Notes under the pieces: model-generated
Database searches by the model: none
The model's input: only the letters and a program-made list of their open reading frames with translations
What the model was told of the DNA's origin: nothing
Position numbers and translations under genes: made by a program
DNA from: Desulfotomaculum sp.
GTDB taxonomy: Bacteria; Bacillota; Desulfotomaculia; Desulfotomaculales; Desulfallaceae
DNA length: 64,000 nt
Direction of reading: 5' to 3'
Assembly (NCBI GenBank): GCA_016841675.1
Contig: JAENYQ010000001.1
Span: 25,215-89,214, forward strand
Shown here: piece after piece, positions 28,451-37,024 of the stretch
Position numbering within the stretch: the stretch's first letter is position 1
How the letters are laid out: each line of letters starts with the position of its first letter

Positions 28451-29014
28451 ATGCTATTACCGTTCAAAACAAGCCGGAAAGCATGTAAGCTTTCGGCAGA
28501 AGATGTCGCTCAAGCATTGCACATTGATAAGCGCTCATTATACCGCATCGAGGCGGGTCAGCAGTCGGCACCGCCGGAACTGGTCTGGGAAATGGCTAAA
28601 CTCTACAACGACCCGAACCTAATCAGGTGGCAGCAAAGCGAAGCCGACCCCATAGGTCGGCGCGTCAACCCGCCAGTGCTGAACGGCATCGTCAATAACC
28701 ACCAGGCGGTGCATTATAGCCTGGCCCGGGAGCTGGAAGAAGCGGCGCCAGTGGCAGAAAAGCTTTGTTGTCTGGTAACTAATAAGATAGCAGATCGTGA
28801 CTTCTCCGAACACGAAAAAGTAGAGTATTTTTCCCTCTACGGGAAGTGTGTGTCCAACATTAAGCAAGCCATAGTCGAGGTGGAAGGGGCTATGATGAAG
28901 ATTTTCGGGGTACAAGCTGCCGAGGCGGTCGGAAAAGCGCACAGGGACAAAATGCTGCAGAAAGGCTACCTGCGAACAAAGGTAACCTCTAAAGACAGAC
29001 TGAAAGGAGCTTAG
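28451..29014 (+). CDS. XRE-family regulator, paralog of 15884-16501
   Basis: CKLSAEDVAQALHIDKRSLYRIEAGQQSAPPELVWEMAKLYNDPNLIRWQQSEADPIGRRVNPPVLN. Confidence 0.72.
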   Translation: MLLPFKTSRKACKLSAEDVAQALHIDKRSLYRIEAGQQSAPPELVWEMAKLYNDPNLIRWQQSEADPIGRRVNPPVLNGIVNNHQAVHYSLARELEEAAPVAEKLCCLVTNKIADRDFSEHEKVEYFSLYGKCVSNIKQAIVEVEGAMMKIFGVQAAEAVGKAHRDKMLQKGYLRTKVTSKDRLKGA

Positions 29015-29018
29015 TTCA

Positions 29019-29213
29019 TTGAATTTTTGGCGGGAGTTTTGGTCATGGATTGATATGAATCGGGCAGTGAAAGCCCAACGGCGGGAGTTGCAAATGGCTG
29101 CACTTGCTCCGGAGTTGCCGCCTGCCGACATGGCCATTGGCAAAAGCATCATGCCCCGGGCCAGGCGCAACCTGCCGGCGGGAATGCGTAAACGGTTGGG
29201 GAAAAAAGAGTAA
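29019..29213 (+). CDS. Small hypothetical phage protein
   Basis: Operonic ORF. Confidence 0.45.
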   Translation: MNFWREFWSWIDMNRAVKAQRRELQMAALAPELPPADMAIGKSIMPRARRNLPAGMRKRLGKKE

Positions 29214-29227
29214 ATTAAAATCCACAG

Positions 29228-29647
29228 TTGGGGGTGGTTGAAGTGGCAAAACATTGTGGGGTGTGCGATAACTTTGTAGGGTTGACGGGAGCCTTGGCTG
29301 GGCGCTGTCAACTTATGGGCATGGTAGATACCTTTGCCGGCCGTGATTGCACATATTTCTCATCCAGGGAAAACGGTAAAATCAAAATCTTGCGGTGCCC
29401 TAACTGTGGTACCTATATGGAAAAACAAGATGAGTGGTGGAAATGCCCGCACTGTGAAGGCGAATGGTGGCCACCGGAACGCGAGGACACGCCAGAGCAG
29501 TTAGCCAGGGCCGCGAGGTTAGCGTATATGGAGGACGTGCGTGTGGGGTTCTTTGGCTTTGGGGGAAAATACTCGAGCGGCAGTAAGTCAGGGAAAAAGC
29601 GGAGTAAACCACCAAAGTTTTATAGGAACCCTTATCTTTGTTGTTGA
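29228..29647 (+). CDS. Zinc-ribbon phage protein
   Basis: LRCPNCGTYMEKQDEWWKCPHCEGEWWPP. Confidence 0.5.
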   Translation: MGVVEVAKHCGVCDNFVGLTGALAGRCQLMGMVDTFAGRDCTYFSSRENGKIKILRCPNCGTYMEKQDEWWKCPHCEGEWWPPEREDTPEQLARAARLAYMEDVRVGFFGFGGKYSSGSKSGKKRSKPPKFYRNPYLCC

Positions 29648-29672
29648 CAAAGGCTCCAGGGGTGAGTAAAAT
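29644..29672 (+). promoter_or_regulatory. Sigma-A promoter for the 29730 gene
   Basis: TTGACA (29644-29649) - 17 bp - TAAAAT (29667-29672). Confidence 0.72.
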
Positions 29673-29682
29673 AAAATTGATT

Positions 29683-29711
29683 TTCGCGCCCAATTTTAAC
29701 CAGGGCGCGAA
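29683..29711 (+). promoter_or_regulatory. Perfect inverted repeat in the 5' leader of the 29730 gene
   Basis: TTCGCGCCC-AATTTTAACCA-GGGCGCGAA. Confidence 0.65.
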
Positions 29712-29729
29712 ACTTATTGGAGGAAATAA

Positions 29730-30227
29730 ATGGGTGATGCAGAACAGATATTTCGAAAAAGGTTACTGTTATCTCATGAAAGAGTAGGAAGATGTATTAG
29801 ACCTACTGAGAGTGATTTAATTAAACGCGGCATGTTTGGTCAAGGCCCTGGTCTTGAAAAATATTCAGAAGATTGGTTTGAATGTCTAAGAAGTGATATT
29901 TTAACTGAATTAGAAAAAGTTAAACCATTAAATTTGACTGAAAAAGAATGGGATAGTATTTATGAAATAGCCCAGTCAATGATAAAGAGTCAAGTTGATT
30001 TCCTTATCCAATATTTCGGAAGCACATGGAGTACCTTCCCAGATTCTTTTAGAGATAAACTTATTATTAAACAAGATGATTTAATAAGTGTTGTAGAAAG
30101 CTTTGCCGAGGGGCAAAAGTCATTAATTAAAGCTCAAAAAGATAGGGACATAAGAACAAAAGTATGGGAGTTATTTAAGATATTGTTAAGTTTAATTGTT
30201 GGTTATGTACTAGGGAAGATAACATAA
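29730..30227 (+). CDS. AT-rich accessory (moron) protein with C-terminal TM helix
   Basis: 165-aa ORF; C-terminal ELFKILLSLIVGYVLGKIT; own promoter and terminator. Confidence 0.6.
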   Translation: MGDAEQIFRKRLLLSHERVGRCIRPTESDLIKRGMFGQGPGLEKYSEDWFECLRSDILTELEKVKPLNLTEKEWDSIYEIAQSMIKSQVDFLIQYFGSTWSTFPDSFRDKLIIKQDDLISVVESFAEGQKSLIKAQKDRDIRTKVWELFKILLSLIVGYVLGKIT

Positions 30228-30252
30228 AAGCCCGCAACAGGCTTTTTCTTTT
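30226..30252 (+). terminator. Rho-independent terminator
   Basis: AAAAGCC-CGCAACA-GGCTTTTTCTTTTT. Confidence 0.7.
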
Positions 30253-30283
30253 TAATAAAGGATTAGATTATCTGAAAAAAGTT

Positions 30284-30305
30284 GAGCCCCCGGGCTCTTT
30301 TCTTT
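30284..30305 (+). terminator. Second terminator-like hairpin before terS
   Basis: GAGCCCCCGGGCTC followed by TTTTCTTTTT. Confidence 0.5.
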
Positions 30306-30338
30306 TTGCACTAGCATCCCGAGAGAAGGTGGTGATCA

Positions 30339-31283
30339 TTGGCCAAATGGACAACAGAACAAAAGCAGGAAGTGCTGGCGCTGGCCGAGGCCACCACCAT
30401 TCGGGAAGCGGCGGAGAAGTTTGGAATCCCAGAAGGTACCATAAAACGCTGGCGGAGTGAAAACCGAACCAAAGCCGAACCGAACCAAAAAAGCGAATTG
30501 AAAGCGAACCGAACCGAACCAAGCGAACTGAACCAGGAGCCTGAACCATTCCCTGGCCAGTGCGCAGCCATCGGCCACAAAAGCGGCCAGCGTTGCCGAA
30601 ATAAGGCAATGCCCGGCAGTGAGTTCTGCCGGCGCCATGCTGATGCAATAGAGGGCCAGTGCACCGCAAAGTCTAAGCAATCCGGTGAGCGCTGCAAGAA
30701 TAAAGCCGTACCTGGGAAAGACAAGTGTAAGTTTCACGGCGGAAATAGCATCGGCAGCCCGGGACGCCAAAACGCGCTGAAGCATGGCTTCTTCGCCAAG
30801 ATATTTCCGGACGATGAGGAGACCAGAGCACTGGTGGGAGAGATTATGGAGAAGAGTCCCTTGGACATCCTTTGGGAAAATATTACGATACAGTACCTGG
30901 CCATTGCCCGGGCCCAGAAGATTATGTTTGTGCGGGACCGCGACGACATAACCGAGCACTTGAAGCGTGAGAAGGAAATGAGTGGCCCAAACAGTGATGG
31001 CTGGGAAAAAGAATATGAGCTGCAGTTTGCGTGGGATAAGCAAGCAAGTTTCTTAAAAGCACAAAGCACGGCTATGAAGACATTAGATGGCCTTATTTCA
31101 CGATATGAAGACCTGGTTGAAAGGTATGAGCTGAAGGGTGTAGTGGTCGAAGAGCACCGGTTAAAGCTGGATAAGTTGCGGTCTGAAATTAAGAAAATCG
31201 AATCCACTTCCGGTCCTGGCAATGGTGATGGATGGGCGGACCTGACTGCCGATGGTGACGACGATGACGCTGAAGAACATTAG
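30339..31283 (+). CDS. Terminase small subunit-like protein with duplicated Cys/His knuckles
   Basis: HTH AEATTIREAAEKFGIPEGTIKRWRSE; GQRCRNKAMPGSEFCRRHADA / GERCKNKAVPGKDKCKFHGG; immediately upstream of terL. Confidence 0.75.
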   Translation: MAKWTTEQKQEVLALAEATTIREAAEKFGIPEGTIKRWRSENRTKAEPNQKSELKANRTEPSELNQEPEPFPGQCAAIGHKSGQRCRNKAMPGSEFCRRHADAIEGQCTAKSKQSGERCKNKAVPGKDKCKFHGGNSIGSPGRQNALKHGFFAKIFPDDEETRALVGEIMEKSPLDILWENITIQYLAIARAQKIMFVRDRDDITEHLKREKEMSGPNSDGWEKEYELQFAWDKQASFLKAQSTAMKTLDGLISRYEDLVERYELKGVVVEEHRLKLDKLRSEIKKIESTSGPGNGDGWADLTADGDDDDAEEH

Positions 31284-32730
31284 CCCGGAGCGAAAGAAAA
31301 AGCTTCGACGTAAAGGCAAAACGCAGCCGGTCTGGTGGGTAAAGAAAGTCCTGGGTGCTATCCCCTGGGAAAAACAGCGGGAAATACTGAACAGCGTCCG
31401 TGATAACCCGAGGACAGCAGTACGCAGCTGCCACGGCATAGGCAAATCATTCACCGCAGGACAAGTGATCCTGTGGTTTTTGTATAACTTCCCCCGAAGC
31501 ATTGTATTATCGACTGCACCGACTTGGCGCCAGGTGGAGAAGCTTGTCTGGAAAGAAGTCAGGGCCAGCTATAAGCGGTCGAAGGTGCCCTTGGGTGGCC
31601 ATATCTTACCCAAAAGCCCGGAAATACAGATTATCCAAGACGAATGGTATGCCATGGGGCTATCCACCAACGACCCCGACCGGTTCCAGGGCTACCATGA
31701 AAAGTACATCCTGGTGGTGGTAGACGAGGCCGCCGGGGTACCGGAGGACATCTTTGAGGCCATTGAGGGCGTGCTGACATCAGAACATGCGCGCCTTCTC
31801 CTTTTGGGTAACCCCACGGCGCTATCAGGGACGTTTTACAACGCTTTTCGCGGCCCGGGTTGGTACACCATTGCTATATCAGCATTCGATACTCCTAACT
31901 TTACGAAGTTTGGTATAACTGAAGACGATATAGCCAACGGCACCTGGGAAGCTAAAATGACCGGGCCACTGCCAAACCCGAAGCTAATCACTCCGGCCTG
32001 GGTAGCAGATAAGTACCTACGCTGGGGTCCTGAGTCACCGGCCTACCATGCCCGGGTAAAGGGACAGTTCCCGACCGAGGCAGACGACACCCTTATTCCG
32101 CTGGCCTGGATAGAAGCGGCCATGGAGCGCGATGTCCCGGAAGGCAAACCGGTCAGGATAGGTAACGACGTAGCCCGGTTTGGTAGCGATAAGACGGTCA
32201 TTGTACCCCGCAAGGGCATGAAGGTACTGCCGCTGAAGGTGTACTCTAAGAAGGACACCATGGAAACGGCCGGCCTTGCTGCGGCGGAGCAAAAGGAGCA
32301 TAGCGCCGAGTATATCCTGGTTGACGTTATCGGCCAGGGCGCTGGGGTAGTTGACCGGCTCAATGAGCTGAATTACCCGGTGGTTGGCATCAATGTGGCT
32401 GAGGCCGCAACGGATACAGAGAAGTTTGCCGACCTGCGTTCAGAGCTGTGGTGGAACCTGCGGGAGCTCTTGGACCCCAACCCAAAGAGTAACCCCACAC
32501 CGATATCACTGCCCCGGGATGACGAACTCCTGGGTGACCTGTCCGGGATAAAGTATAAGTACACCAGCCGGGGCCAGATCCGGGTGGAGAGTAAGGACGA
32601 AATGAAGAAGCGGATTAAGCGCAGCCCTGACCGGGCGGACGCTGTTGCCCTGGCCTTTGCCGACCCGAACCGGGGCGAAGCAAGTGCCAAAGACCTGGCC
32701 AAGCTAGGAGGACTGAGGATCTATGGCTGA
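31252..32730 (+). CDS. Terminase large subunit
   Basis: RSCHGIGKSFTAGQVILWF (Walker A-like), ILVVVDEAAGVPEDIFEAIEGVL, C-terminal nuclease region. Confidence 0.92.
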   Translation: MVTTMTLKNISPERKKKLRRKGKTQPVWWVKKVLGAIPWEKQREILNSVRDNPRTAVRSCHGIGKSFTAGQVILWFLYNFPRSIVLSTAPTWRQVEKLVWKEVRASYKRSKVPLGGHILPKSPEIQIIQDEWYAMGLSTNDPDRFQGYHEKYILVVVDEAAGVPEDIFEAIEGVLTSEHARLLLLGNPTALSGTFYNAFRGPGWYTIAISAFDTPNFTKFGITEDDIANGTWEAKMTGPLPNPKLITPAWVADKYLRWGPESPAYHARVKGQFPTEADDTLIPLAWIEAAMERDVPEGKPVRIGNDVARFGSDKTVIVPRKGMKVLPLKVYSKKDTMETAGLAAAEQKEHSAEYILVDVIGQGAGVVDRLNELNYPVVGINVAEAATDTEKFADLRSELWWNLRELLDPNPKSNPTPISLPRDDELLGDLSGIKYKYTSRGQIRVESKDEMKKRIKRSPDRADAVALAFADPNRGEASAKDLAKLGGLRIYG

Positions 32731-33178
32731 TTTTCTACCCAAGCGTGAAGATAACGAATCCATTGAGGCTTACGCATTGCGCTGTGCTGGTCCCTTGAAA
32801 GAGGCACATGATTACTGGGCCAAGGTGCTGCGTATTCAGGACTGGGAAATAACCACTGAGGTTATCAGCAGGGAAAAGATGCACCATGAGATGAACAAGG
32901 ATGGGTATGTAGGGTATTGTAATCACGACCGAGTTCATAAAGAAGCGGACATAGCTCTGCTAGAAGACAAGGCCAAAGAAGATGACTTTGTTCACGAGAT
33001 GCTTCACGTGGTCTTTGACGACTTTCAAACCAGGGCACACAATGCTGTTGAGCTGGTAGAGTCGGCAAAAGCCCGGGAGGCACTAACCAGAGAGCTTAAC
33101 GAAAGCCTTGAGCGCACCATCAATCAAATATCCAAAGCCCTACTCACGGTCAGGGACGGAGAGAAGAAAGATGGCTAA
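32723..33178 (+). CDS. Putative HExxH zinc metallopeptidase-like protein between terL and portal
   Basis: FVHEMLHVVFDDFQ (HEMLH). Confidence 0.5.
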   Translation: MADFLPKREDNESIEAYALRCAGPLKEAHDYWAKVLRIQDWEITTEVISREKMHHEMNKDGYVGYCNHDRVHKEADIALLEDKAKEDDFVHEMLHVVFDDFQTRAHNAVELVESAKAREALTRELNESLERTINQISKALLTVRDGEKKDG

Positions 33179-34673
33179 AACAAAGTGGCTTAAAAAAGCA
33201 ATTGGTGAAATCAGTAAGCTCTTGGCCCCCGTGGCCAGCTTTTCCTTTGGCTCATCTGCCGCCCCCTATGCACTCAAAAGCCAAAAGGTTAACTACGAGC
33301 TCACCAAACAGTTGTATAAGAATATTCATGATGACTACAAGTTGGGCGCGGCTTTTGCCCGACCCGTCATTGACACCTGTGTAGGTTTTATGGGTACGCC
33401 GACGCTCCGTAGTGAGGACGAGGACGCCCAGGCGGTACTAGATGACCACTTTGGCCGCTGGACCGGCCGGTTTTTGGCAGCAACGCGCAACTGTCTGAGG
33501 GACGGTGACCATTTTTTCCGCTTGGTTCGCGTCGATGAGGGGCAAAGTAAACTCTACAAACAGACCGGCCCGCGTATTGACCTGCGAGTGATCCCCGCCG
33601 GTCAGATAAAGGACATTGAAACTGACCCGGTAACCGGTGATATCCTGGCTTATGTACGTGAAGTTAAAGTCAGGTGGGGACCGGAAAAGCGCAAGGAGTA
33701 CGTGGTCACCGAGCGGATTGCCGCCGACATGACCGAGATAAAGCGCGAAGGTGACGTTCCGCCAAATGTGGATAAAAAAGAGGAACACCCCAACCACTGG
33801 GGCTTTATACCGGTGGTGCATTTTAAGAACGAGGCCGAGGAGGATGAGCTGTACGGTAGCTCTGACCTGGAGCCAATTGAGCCGTTCATGAAAGCCTACC
33901 ATGACGTGATGCTGCACGCCATGCAGGGAAGCAAACTACACTCTACGCCCAAGATGAAGCTGAAGGTGAAGGACGTAAAGTCATTCCTGCTTTATAACTT
34001 CGGGGTGGACCTGGATAAGCTGAAGCCAGGTGAAAAGCCAAGCATCAGCCTGGAGGGCAGGGAAATCCTCATCCTTAAAGACGATGAGGAAGCAGGATTT
34101 ATTGAGGTGAAGTCACCTACCGGGGCGGCTGAAACCCTGCTGAAGTTCCTGTTCTACTGCATTGTGGATGTATCTCAGACGCCTGAGTTCGCCTTTGGTA
34201 CCCACGTTAAGAGCTCTAATGCCTCTGTGCAGGAGCAGATGACGCCGCTAATCCGGAAAATCCAGCGTAAGCGCGGCCAATTTGAGGAGCAGTACCAACT
34301 CCTGGGACGGATGCTGTTATCTATGTGGGAACAGTCGGGCGGCTACTCGGTGGACACATATGACACTGTAGTTGACTGGGATGAAATCACCGAGAAGGAC
34401 AAGAAGGCCCTGGCCGAAACCCTGGAGCGCGTGGTTAAGGCCCTGTCCCAGGCTGTGCAGGATGGACTTATGGGTCTGGAATCGGCCGTTGAGTTCTTAC
34501 AGCAGTACGTGCCAACCATGATGAACTGGATCAGTGACGACCCAGAAACCCCCGGGGAACGTGAGCGGATTATCCGGACGCTGATTATGCGCCGGCGTTT
34601 GGAGGATGGCGAGGGTCTGAAGGATGAAGGCAAGGCCATCGACGAGCTTCTGGGCAACGAGGGGGCAGCGTAA
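33171..34673 (+). CDS. Phage portal protein
   Basis: Position after terL; FARPVIDTCVGFMGTPTLRSED, FHFKNEAEEDELYGSSDLEPIEPFMKAYHDVMLH-type portal region. Confidence 0.88.
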   Translation: MAKTKWLKKAIGEISKLLAPVASFSFGSSAAPYALKSQKVNYELTKQLYKNIHDDYKLGAAFARPVIDTCVGFMGTPTLRSEDEDAQAVLDDHFGRWTGRFLAATRNCLRDGDHFFRLVRVDEGQSKLYKQTGPRIDLRVIPAGQIKDIETDPVTGDILAYVREVKVRWGPEKRKEYVVTERIAADMTEIKREGDVPPNVDKKEEHPNHWGFIPVVHFKNEAEEDELYGSSDLEPIEPFMKAYHDVMLHAMQGSKLHSTPKMKLKVKDVKSFLLYNFGVDLDKLKPGEKPSISLEGREILILKDDEEAGFIEVKSPTGAAETLLKFLFYCIVDVSQTPEFAFGTHVKSSNASVQEQMTPLIRKIQRKRGQFEEQYQLLGRMLLSMWEQSGGYSVDTYDTVVDWDEITEKDKKALAETLERVVKALSQAVQDGLMGLESAVEFLQQYVPTMMNWISDDPETPGERERIIRTLIMRRRLEDGEGLKDEGKAIDELLGNEGAA

Positions 34674-35684
34674 TTGTCCTACGCCATGGAAAACGCCCGG
34701 CGCATAATCCAGGAGATGCGTGAGGCATCCGGTGAGTACGCCAAGTGGGCGCTGGAAGCCCGGAAAGGATACATCGACCTGCGCTTGAAGCAGGACCCAG
34801 AGATCCGGCGCCTGTATTTGCGAGCGGCACAGAACATTTCGCGTGAACTGCGGGCCTATGGCAGCATGCACCCACTGCGCCAGCGCCAACTGGAGGCCAT
34901 GGAGACAATCCTTCGTCAGGAGTGGCGCGCTTTCAATGACCAGCTTAAGGGGGCTTTGGAAAGCCATATTGAGCAGGCTGTTAAGATATCTGTTGCGCCG
35001 GCCAGGGAGATAACTCTGAATGCCGTGGTGGGCGCTAACGTGGGTTTGTCGTCTGAGCGGGTGCGCGAAGTGTTTGTCGCGGTAAACCATGCGGCCATCG
35101 AAGCTATATGGGCAAGGACACGAAAGGGGCTTTATCTGTCTGACCGTATCTGGAATACAGCTCAGAACTTCGGCAGCACTATGCGTGATATCATTCAGTC
35201 AGGCGTGGCAACCGGACAGGACGCCGTGACCACGGCTAGGGTCCTGGAGAGGTACGTTAAGACTGACGCCCGGACCTTTGCCCGGGACTACCCGAATATG
35301 ATGGAGCGTATGAATGGGCGAGTGCCGGGCAACATCTCTTACGAGGCCTTACGCTTAGCCAGGACGGAAATGACGGGGGCTTATGGCGAGGGGGTTATTG
35401 TTTCAGGTAAGGCTAACCCAGGGTACAAGGGAGTCAAATGGATTCTGTCAAACACTCACCCAGTTCCGGATATATGCGACGTTTTAGCCGCGGTAGATTT
35501 ATTTGAGAGCGGAAGAGAACCTATATATCCAGCGCACCCAAATTGTTTATGTGCCCTGGTGCCTGTATACGAGGATCCCAATGAGTTTGTTGACCGCTTA
35601 GTTACCTGGAAAGCTGACCCCATGAGCCAACCTGACTTAGAAAATTGGTACCAGGATATCTATCAAAACAAAAGGATAGCTTGA
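34674..35684 (+). CDS. Minor head protein / head morphogenesis (SPP1 gp7/MuF-like)
   Basis: ALRLARTEMTGAYGEGVIV...HPVPDICDVLAAVDLF...PAHPNCLCALVPVY. Confidence 0.85.
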   Translation: MSYAMENARRIIQEMREASGEYAKWALEARKGYIDLRLKQDPEIRRLYLRAAQNISRELRAYGSMHPLRQRQLEAMETILRQEWRAFNDQLKGALESHIEQAVKISVAPAREITLNAVVGANVGLSSERVREVFVAVNHAAIEAIWARTRKGLYLSDRIWNTAQNFGSTMRDIIQSGVATGQDAVTTARVLERYVKTDARTFARDYPNMMERMNGRVPGNISYEALRLARTEMTGAYGEGVIVSGKANPGYKGVKWILSNTHPVPDICDVLAAVDLFESGREPIYPAHPNCLCALVPVYEDPNEFVDRLVTWKADPMSQPDLENWYQDIYQNKRIA

Positions 35685-35721
35685 CCACCTCGTCGAAATT
35701 TTTCCATGGAGGTGATAATCA

Positions 35722-35862
35722 ATGGGAATAGGTGAGGGAATCATCCTTCCTTTGAGTAACCCGTATAAAAAGAAAAAAAGCAAGAGCCAATTGGAAAAAG
35801 ATGCCTTGCTTAAGACTGCTAAAAAAGCCGGCTTGAAGCCGTTGAAAGGTGGCAAGAAGTAA
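35722..35862 (+). CDS. 46-aa basic phage protein
   Basis: MGIGEGIILPLSNPYKKKKSKSQLEKDALLKTAKKAGLKPLKGGKK; SD GGAGGTG. Confidence 0.45.
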   Translation: MGIGEGIILPLSNPYKKKKSKSQLEKDALLKTAKKAGLKPLKGGKK

Positions 35863-35863
35863 A

Positions 35864-36112
35864 ATGACCTTGTTGCCAGGGCAACTTCCCAAGGGCATGG
35901 TCCCGCCAGTAAAGCCAGCTGAAGAAAAACCGAAGCACGTAACTATGGCCGACGGTAATTATGTGGCGGCGATTTACAAGGCGCTGGAGATATTGCCGGT
36001 GGAAGTACGAGTGGACAGGTGTCAGGTATTGGAGGAATACGGACGACCGCCCCGGATTGATTTAGCGCTGACGGTTACCGGGGAAAAGGAGGTGCCGGAT
36101 GCAAAAAGTTAG
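35864..36112 (+). CDS. Hypothetical phage protein
   Basis: Operonic ORF. Confidence 0.45.
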   Translation: MTLLPGQLPKGMVPPVKPAEEKPKHVTMADGNYVAAIYKALEILPVEVRVDRCQVLEEYGRPPRIDLALTVTGEKEVPDAKS

Positions 36113-36389
36113 GTGTGATGGCTGTGAACATAAATTTGTACCCCGCCCCCGGGAAAAGAAAGGGTATCAGTTTTTTAAATGTCCCGAGTGCGACAAGGAG
36201 TACCCGATATGCAAGATAACTCCCAAGGGGATTAAACTGCGAGATAAGCTGGCCCGGGAGCGTGAGCGGTACCGGTTGATGAACCCTGGGAATACGAAAC
36301 CTGCAGATATAATAGCCCAGCATAGGCTGGTGCAAAAACTCACAGAGCAGTTCCAGGCGGAAGTAACGCCACTGGCCAAAGCTCAGTAA
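36099..36389 (+). CDS. Zinc-ribbon phage protein
   Basis: MQKVRCDGCEHKFVPRPREKKGYQFFKCPECDKEYPICKIT. Confidence 0.5.
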   Translation: MQKVRCDGCEHKFVPRPREKKGYQFFKCPECDKEYPICKITPKGIKLRDKLARERERYRLMNPGNTKPADIIAQHRLVQKLTEQFQAEVTPLAKAQ

Positions 36390-36419
36390 GCACCCAACAA
36401 GAGGGGTGCTTTTCTTATT
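36390..36419 (+). terminator. Rho-independent terminator
   Basis: AGCACCC-AACAAGAG-GGGTGCTTTTCTTATT. Confidence 0.65.
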
Positions 36420-36439
36420 GCATTGAAGGAGGTAATTAC

Positions 36440-36796
36440 ATGTCCGAAATCAAAACCACAGGTTACCAGGACCTGCGCGACTATATCCAGGCCACCTGGG
36501 CCTACATCGAACTACGCAACGACCAGGGCGCGGCAATTGTGCGGCTGCCGGTGACCGATGATCGGGTAGCATGGACCCACCAGGCCGGGGCGCAAACGCT
36601 GGAGTTGACCGTAACCGTGAAGGGCTCCGATGCTGATATACCGGTGCCGCAGACTATTGCCGGGAGTGCGCTGTTTAAGGTGGAGGCCGGTGGCGAGGTG
36701 CTCAGCGAGGAACCGTTTGTGGCGTTTACGATTATGGCTGAGGAAGATGAGATTACGATCAAGCACCAGGTACAGGTTCCGCAGGTGGTGGCGTAG
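36440..36796 (+). CDS. Hypothetical structural protein
   Basis: Beta-rich ORF in the head module with SD GGAGG. Confidence 0.45.
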   Translation: MSEIKTTGYQDLRDYIQATWAYIELRNDQGAAIVRLPVTDDRVAWTHQAGAQTLELTVTVKGSDADIPVPQTIAGSALFKVEAGGEVLSEEPFVAFTIMAEEDEITIKHQVQVPQVVA

Positions 36797-37024
36797 ATGG
36801 AATTTTGCATTGCAACAGTGGAGTTTTGGGAAGGTGCTGGTTTTGACTGCTCAGACTGGCGAAAATCCGTAGACGGCACGAAAGCCATGGTGCATGCTGA
36901 ATATGCGGGAATACTTGTGCGTAATTTGAAGGCAAACCCGAATGTAACGGTATATAAAGCACCTTCTGCTGAGTTTAATGCGCTGCTTAATTCGACTGAA
37001 TGGCTAGTTGAGGAAGAGCTATGA
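36797..37024 (+). CDS. Hypothetical phage protein
   Basis: Operonic ORF. Confidence 0.45.
   Translation: MEFCIATVEFWEGAGFDCSDWRKSVDGTKAMVHAEYAGILVRNLKANPNVTVYKAPSAEFNALLNSTEWLVEEEL

Noticed and set aside
30336-31043. 235-aa minus ORF over terS
   Set aside because: Antisense of terS; FGSVRLWFGF repeats only mirror the GAACC repeat tract.
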